Source: Candidatus Manganitrophus noduliformans (GTDB lineage: Bacteria > Nitrospirota > Nitrospiria > SBBL01 > Manganitrophaceae). From it: a stretch of 64,000 nucleotides of DNA. Below are positions 60,109 to 64,000 of this stretch, in pieces; position 1 is the stretch's first letter, and each line of letters opens with the position of its first letter. The stretch spans positions 124,001 to 188,000 of the forward strand of contig NZ_VTOW01000002.1 in assembly GCF_012184425.1 (NCBI RefSeq), in the 5' to 3' direction. Under the pieces are notes generated by a model. The model was not told the origin of the DNA. It saw only the letters and a program-made list of their open reading frames with translations, and ran no database searches. The position numbers and the translations under genes were made by a program.

Positions 60109-60125
60109 TGCAGGTTATATGCCAA
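60109..60125 (-). promoter_or_regulatory. Sigma-54 (-24/-12) promoter motif for the pilin gene
   Basis: On the minus strand TTGGCATATAACCTGCA has GG and GC exactly 10 bp apart and matches 8 of 10 key positions of TGGCAC-N5-TTGC. The predicted start is ~50 nt before the pilin ATG, leaving room for the strong ribosome-binding site. Pilin genes in many bacteria are under sigma-54 and a PilR-type activator. Confidence 0.6.
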
Positions 60126-60411
60126 CATTCCCACAAGGAATAGAATTAAATTCTCTTTAATTATTACAGAGTTGTGCTTTCTTATTTCGCATAAGATCTC
60201 TCTATCCGTCCGAAGATTGTCAGCATTCAATCCTGCATCTGACACTTTTTGTCAATCGGCAGAGAGAAAACGAATCCAAGAAAATCCATTCCCCTCTGAA
60301 ATCAACTAAGTAGAGATGAGAAGAATCAAATTTAATTAAGAAGGCGATACCGCATCTAAATCTACTTCGGTTTCTACTTTCAGTGAACGTGCCCGATCAT
60401 TTTATCCACAT

Positions 60412-60458
60412 CCGATTGGCGATGACCAGAATCTCAATCATCACAAGATGCCAATCGG
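60412..60458. repeat. 9-bp inverted repeat downstream of the TPR gene
   Basis: CCGATTGGC (60412-60420) and GCCAATCGG (60450-60458) are perfectly complementary, 29 bp apart, with shorter GATGA/TCATC complementarity inside. It lies ~30 bp after the TPR gene stop and ~290 bp upstream of the pilin promoter. It could be a terminator-type hairpin (no U-run) or a dimer-protein operator. Confidence 0.45.
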
Positions 60459-60489
60459 TTCGATATGTACCCCCTCCTTACTTCCATAT

Positions 60490-62358
60490 CTAGTGAATTG
60501 ATCCTTTAGACACTTCTTTTTGGTTGGATGATTCCGTAGGAAGGACTTCCAGCCCGTCTGTTTTCTTCGGAGGATGTTCCTCTAAAAGAGGCTCTCCGAA
60601 ACCGGCCTCTCTGAATCGAGAAATCAATTTGTCGTTCTTCGGATCCAATTCCAGCGACCGAGCCCATGCTTCTTTGGCAAGGTCCAGACGGTTTTGCTTT
60701 AAGTAAAGTTCGCCGAGATGTTCATGGATTACCGGGTCTTCGGGAACCAGCGAAACGGCTCTGTTGAGCGCCTCGAGCGCCTCTTGAATTTTCCCTTTCT
60801 TGTAATAGGCCCAGCCGAGACTGTCGACAAAGTAGCCGTCATCCGGCCGGATGGCCAGGGCGCGATTAATCAAGTCGATCGCCTCATTCAAGTGGATTCC
60901 CTTCTCCGCGTAAGTGTAACCAAGATAATTTAAGGCGTTGGCATGATTCGAGTCGAGCTGGATCGTTTTTTCCATCTGTCGGATCAGATCATCGAACCGA
61001 TTCAGCTTGTCATAGGTCGCGCCGAGATGAAAATGAAGATCGGGTATTTTTGGGTTTTTTTCAATCCCCTGAAGAAAAATCCGGGCGGCCTCTTCGAACC
61101 GGTCTTCCTCGTAAAAAATCAGTCCGTTAAAAAGATACGCCTCCGGCCGCTGATCGTCGATCTTTTTTGCCAGTTCTCCTTGCTCCAGTGCTTCCTCTAT
61201 TTTTTTCAATTTATAAAAATAGAGGGCGCCCAGGCGGATGCGCACGTCGTATAGCTGACGATCCCTTCCGAGAATATCCTGATAGATCGCGACAGCCTTT
61301 TCGTAGTTTTCGCTCTCTTCATAAAGCGAGGCGACATAAATTCTCAAGCGAAGATCCTCCGGCCTTCCCTTCATGACCGCTTCAACTTTTTCAATCGCTT
61401 TTGCGTACTCTTTTTTCTCCACCCAAATCAGCGCTTCCTGGAGGGGGATATCCAAGTTGGCGGGGTCCGATTGGGCCATCTCATTTAAAAAGCGAAGCGC
61501 CTCGTCGAACGCCTTCCCCTGAATCAGCAACTGAACCAGCCGCGCCGTAGCCTCCCGGCTCCTCGGATTGACTTCTTGAAGAATCGTACGGTAGACCTTC
61601 TCCGCCTCTTCCGGTTTTTCCTGCAATTCGTGGATGCGGGCGACTTCAAGATGGGCCTGCTCGAAATAAGGATGAAGCGCCAGCGCCTTCCGATACTGCT
61701 GCAGTGCCTCTTCAAACGCCTTCTTCTCAAAAGAAATCTTGCCAAGATAGTAGTAACCCAAACCGGAGGCCGGCTCGGCTTCAATCCCTTTTCGGATCAT
61801 CTCCTCGGCCGGGGCAAGATCCCCCCTGGCGGCGTAGATACTGGCAAGACTAAAATAAGCGTCGACCCTTTTCGGATCGACTGCGACGAGCCGTTGAAAA
61901 GCGCTTATCCCCTTCTCCGTTTTCCCGGAAGCCACGTAAATATTCCCGAGAAGATTTAATACCCTAGGATCATTGGGATGAAGCTGCAAAGCGCGCTCTC
62001 CATAAGAGATCGCCTCTTTCTGATTGCCGAACTGGCTTAAAAGCGCGGCCGCCCGCGTCAAGAGAAAGGCGGAGTTCGGGTCATGTTGAAGCGCCGCAAG
62101 GTAGGCCCTTAACGCGGCCCGCTCCTCCCCCTCGTTCTCAAACTGGAGACCGACCACGGCATGATAATAGGCTTCCGGGTCGGGAATCTCCTCCCGTGCC
62201 TCTTTGTTGGGCGCGGGATCTAGAGGCGATTCATTTGTTTTTAATGCAGCGCAAGAGACGAATTGGGAGAAAAAGATCAGAAGGAAGAAAAATGTTGAAG
62301 CGCTTTCAAAACACCGACTGAAGTACTGCATTGGACGTATCTTAATAGGAACCTCCAT
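60490..62358 (-). CDS. TPR-repeat lipoprotein-like protein
   Basis: About 622 aa. The N-terminal hydrophobic segment FFFLLIFFSQFVSC ends in a plausible lipobox cysteine, suggesting a periplasm-facing lipoprotein. From residue ~65 to 590 it is almost continuous TPR, about 15 copies, e.g. PRVLNLLGNIYVASGKTEKG and PVIHEHLGELYLKQNRLDLA. Start choice is open: ATG 62358 just after the tatA stop, or ATG 62331 nearer the hydrophobic core. It is probably co-transcribed with tatA (6-bp gap). Large TPR lipoproteins of this kind act as scaffolds in envelope assembly or secretion; the partner is unknown. Confidence 0.8.
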   Translation of the reverse strand: MEVPIKIRPMQYFSRCFESASTFFFLLIFFSQFVSCAALKTNESPLDPAPNKEAREEIPDPEAYYHAVVGLQFENEGEERAALRAYLAALQHDPNSAFLLTRAAALLSQFGNQKEAISYGERALQLHPNDPRVLNLLGNIYVASGKTEKGISAFQRLVAVDPKRVDAYFSLASIYAARGDLAPAEEMIRKGIEAEPASGLGYYYLGKISFEKKAFEEALQQYRKALALHPYFEQAHLEVARIHELQEKPEEAEKVYRTILQEVNPRSREATARLVQLLIQGKAFDEALRFLNEMAQSDPANLDIPLQEALIWVEKKEYAKAIEKVEAVMKGRPEDLRLRIYVASLYEESENYEKAVAIYQDILGRDRQLYDVRIRLGALYFYKLKKIEEALEQGELAKKIDDQRPEAYLFNGLIFYEEDRFEEAARIFLQGIEKNPKIPDLHFHLGATYDKLNRFDDLIRQMEKTIQLDSNHANALNYLGYTYAEKGIHLNEAIDLINRALAIRPDDGYFVDSLGWAYYKKGKIQEALEALNRAVSLVPEDPVIHEHLGELYLKQNRLDLAKEAWARSLELDPKNDKLISRFREAGFGEPLLEEHPPKKTDGLEVLPTESSNQKEVSKGSIH

Positions 62359-62364
62359 CACCAC

Positions 62365-62571
62365 TCAATGCTTTTCGATACCTTCTTTCCGACCTTCTTC
62401 TCCTTTTTCCTTGGGGGTGACATCGATGGCATCCGGCTCCGACATTCCCTTTTTAAAACCCCGGATCGCCTTGCCGAGGCCAGATCCGATCTCAGGAAGC
62501 TTTCCGGCGCCAAAAATGATGAGGATAATCACAAGGAGAACCACCAGTTCTGGCATTCCCAGTCCAAACAT
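62365..62571 (-). CDS. tatA: Sec-independent protein translocase subunit TatA/TatE
   Basis: 68 aa. One TM helix ([13 protein letters not shown]) is followed by the invariant F20-G21 pair, the hinge and the amphipathic helix [19 protein letters not shown], then a charged tail. It forms the variable pore of the twin-arginine pathway with TatC, which is not in this window. ATG is preceded by AAAGGAT. A perfect promoter lies ~190 nt upstream. Confidence 0.93.
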   Translation of the reverse strand: MFGLGMPELVVLLVIILIIFGAGKLPEIGSGLGKAIRGFKKGMSEPDAIDVTPKEKGEEGRKEGIEKH

Positions 62572-62762
62572 AAATCATCCTTTGGTTAAACAAGTTGGAA
62601 GAACGCGATATGAGGGGCAGGCATTGCAGCCGATCCAGATTGAAGAGCCCTAAGCGCCTGATGAAGATGGGGCAATCCCTTTGGATATCCACTTGAGAAG
62701 TGTTAAGAACCCCGGCCTATCGGGATTCTTCGTCACCATAGAATTAAACAGACTCTTTAGAT
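62572..62762 (-). other. ~190-nt leader of the tatA transcript with a GC-rich hairpin
   Basis: Non-coding as far as I can see. About 35 nt from the predicted start, GAATCCCG and CGGGGTTC (62728-62707, minus sense) form an 8-position stem with one mismatch, followed by TTAACACTTC rather than a U-run. It could weakly terminate dnaB read-through or act as a leader structure. I see no known riboswitch or small-RNA class. Confidence 0.45.
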
Positions 62763-62769
62763 TCATCAA

Positions 62770-62798
62770 ATTATAGGAGGAATCAAGAACCTTGTCAA
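62770..62798 (-). promoter_or_regulatory. Perfect consensus sigma-70 promoter for tatA and the TPR gene
   Basis: Minus strand: TTGACA (62798-62793), exactly 17 bp, TATAAT (62775-62770). It begins 8 bp after the dnaB stop codon. The predicted start is near 62,763. Confidence 0.88.
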
Positions 62799-62805
62799 AT
62801 TGATT

Positions 62806-64000
62806 CTAGCCCTCCATCCCGCCCTGTAGCCGCTTCGGATGATCGTCGGAGAGATCTTCAAAGCGGGTATATCGATCGATGAAGGCCATCGGGACATCTC
62901 CAATCGGTCCATTTCTCTGTTTTCCGATGATGATCTCCGCCAGCCCTCTGCGGCCGCAGATACACTCTCCCTCCCGAGGACATTTACAGGGATCGTACAC
63001 CTCCTCCCGATAGATGAAGAGGACCACATCGGCGTCCTGCTCGATCGCGCCCGATTCCCGCAGATCGGCGAGCATCGGCCTTTTTTTCTTCTCAGGCCGC
63101 GACTCCACGGCGCGGGAGAGTTGGGAGAGGGCGATCACCGGGACGTGGAGTTCCTTCGCCAATGCTTTCAAAGAACGGGAGATATCGGAAATCTCCTGCT
63201 GCCGGTTGTCGGCGTCTTCCCGTCCCCGCATCAATTGAAGATAGTCTACGATGATCAGATTCAGGTTATGTTCCGCCTTGAGGCGGCGCGCCTTCGCCCG
63301 CATCTCCAGAATCGACATGGAGGCCGAGTCGTCGATGAAAATCGGCGACTCGCTTAGCTTTCCGGCCGCCCGGATCAGCTGTTGCCAATTGTCGTTTCCA
63401 GGCCGTCCCAGATATCCGGAGCGGATCTTGTGCGAGTCGACACGCGCCTCGGAGCAAAGCATTCTAAAAACAAGCTGCTCTTTCGACATCTCCAAACTGA
63501 AGACGCCGACGGTCTGCCGATTTTTGATCGCCACATTTTGGGCCATTCCCAACGCAAACGCCGTCTTCCCCATCGAAGGGCGGCCGGCCACGATGACCAA
63601 ATCGCCCGCCTGAAGGCCGGAGGTCATTTTATCGAGGTCTTTGAAACCGGTCGGAAGCCCGGTGAGCCGCTGGTCGGCCAGCTTCTCGATGATCTCGAAA
63701 CCGGCCTTCACCAGCTCCCGCATCGGAACGAACGTTCCCTGCATCTTCCTATCCGAAATAGCAAAGATGTTCCGCTCGGCATGATCCAAAAGATCTTCCA
63801 CCTTCCCTTGCGATTCATACCCGACGGTGACGATGTCGGTCGCAATGCTGATCAGGCTCCGGAGGAGCGATTTTTCATGGACGATCTTCGCATGCATTCG
63901 AATATTCGCCGCCGTCGCGACGCTGTTGAGGATCTCCGCCAGATACGAGGCCCCTCCCACCGCGTCGAGCTGCCCCTTCAGCCGGAGATGCTCGGTCAAA
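62806..64000 (-). CDS. dnaB: Replicative DNA helicase DnaB, C-terminal ~398 codons
   Basis: The 5' end lies beyond the window. The visible part covers the end of the N-terminal domain, the linker helix and the whole RecA-like motor. Walker A GRPSMGKTA, Walker B IIVDYLQLM, ALSQLSRAVESR and the C-terminal KQRNGPIGD with the arginine finger region are present. Between REEVY and LAEIIIGKQRNG there is an insertion DPCKCPREGECICGRRG with two CxC pairs, where most DnaB proteins have a short acidic loop. No intein is seen. It loads and unwinds at replication forks as a hexamer. Confidence 0.95.
   Translation of the reverse strand, partial: LTEHLRLKGQLDAVGGASYLAEILNSVATAANIRMHAKIVHEKSLLRSLISIATDIVTVGYESQGKVEDLLDHAERNIFAISDRKMQGTFVPMRELVKAGFEIIEKLADQRLTGLPTGFKDLDKMTSGLQAGDLVIVAGRPSMGKTAFALGMAQNVAIKNRQTVGVFSLEMSKEQLVFRMLCSEARVDSHKIRSGYLGRPGNDNWQQLIRAAGKLSESPIFIDDSASMSILEMRAKARRLKAEHNLNLIIVDYLQLMRGREDADNRQQEISDISRSLKALAKELHVPVIALSQLSRAVESRPEKKKRPMLADLRESGAIEQDADVVLFIYREEVYDPCKCPREGECICGRRGLAEIIIGKQRNGPIGDVPMAFIDRYTRFEDLSDDHPKRLQGGMEG

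Larger units (their letters stand above)
60046..60489. other. 444-bp AT-rich intergenic region upstream of the pilin
   Basis: No convincing gene. It contains the pilin leader and sigma-54-type promoter (60,109-60,125) and an inverted repeat near the end of the TPR gene (60,412-60,458). The middle (60,130-60,400) is AT-rich with runs such as AATTAAATT and would suit activator binding upstream of a sigma-54 promoter. A 71-codon frame crosses it but is unlikely to be real. Confidence 0.6.

Noticed and set aside
60030..60245. A 71-codon leftward frame upstream of the pilin
   Set aside because: It overlaps the pilin start and the sigma-54-type promoter, has no ribosome-binding site, and shows no recognisable fold.
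62572..62762. A 6S, 4.5S or tmRNA gene in the tatA leader
   Set aside because: The segment lacks the conserved features of these RNAs (SRP tetraloop stem, tRNA-like ends, 6S central bubble).

Overview
The window is 64 kb from a bacterial chromosome with moderately high GC. It is almost entirely transcribed leftward (minus strand). The tuf-secE-nusG-rpoBC, str, S10, spc and alpha gene groups are all joined. SecE is short, adenylate kinase has a Cys-bearing LID, and several ribosomal proteins are in their zinc-binding form. The secreted protein with a C-terminal Phe, TatA, the type IV pilin and the sugar-nucleotide genes point to a Gram-negative (diderm) cell. A Nitrospirota-like or other deep-branching lineage is my best guess. 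It is inference, because the window carries no rRNA.

Region 1 (1-34,370) is one co-directional housekeeping block. In transcription order it reads tRNA-Thr(TGT), tRNA-Tyr, tRNA-Gly, tRNA-Thr(GGT), tuf, rpmG, tRNA-Trp, secE, nusG, rplKAJL, rpoB, rpoC, rpsL, rpsG, fusA and a second tuf. It continues with rpsJ-rplCDWB-rpsS-rplV-rpsC-rplP-rpmC-rpsQ, rplNXE-rpsNH-rplFR-rpsE-rpmD-rplO-secY-adk-map-infA-rpmJ, rpsMKD-rpoA and the first codons of rplQ. A consensus sigma-70 promoter precedes the first tRNA, and a second strong promoter sits between rpoC and rpsL. The spacers are unusually structured. There is a ~30-bp hairpin plus T-run between rpoB and rpoC, an intrinsic-terminator-like hairpin between rpsG and fusA, six copies of a ~50-110 bp hairpin repeat just upstream of individual genes, and two copies of a TAACGA-rich repeat.

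Region 2 (34,590-35,420) holds one rightward gene for a secreted, probably outer-membrane protein, followed by a bidirectional terminator.

Region 3 (35,430-59,630) is a leftward surface-glycan or glycosylation locus. It contains a Gfo/Idh dehydrogenase fused to a left-handed beta-helix acetyltransferase, a DegT-type aminotransferase and a WbpG/HisH/HisF-like amidotransferase set whose HisF subunit lacks the usual first catalytic Asp. It also contains two asparagine-synthetase paralogues, four GT-B glycosyltransferases, a methyltransferase, an NAD-dependent epimerase, a second acetyltransferase, a Wzx-like flippase, a dolichyl-phosphate-mannose-synthase-like GT2 and a DUF2723-like multi-pass protein with TPRs. 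At its downstream end is a five-gene module: a TPR protein, an ABC-2 ATPase and permease, a TPR-like membrane protein and a 59-residue membrane protein. The set fits synthesis of an acetamido/acetamidino uronic-acid-type glycan and its export or transfer. No initiating transferase, polymerase, UDP-sugar 6-dehydrogenase or 2-epimerase was recognised, so parts of the pathway must lie elsewhere.

Region 4 (59,640-64,000) has a type IV pilin-like gene with a sigma-54-type promoter motif, a 624-codon TPR lipoprotein-like gene, tatA behind a perfect consensus sigma-70 promoter and a ~190-nt leader, and the 3' part of dnaB. The DnaB protein carries an unusual CxC...CxC insertion.
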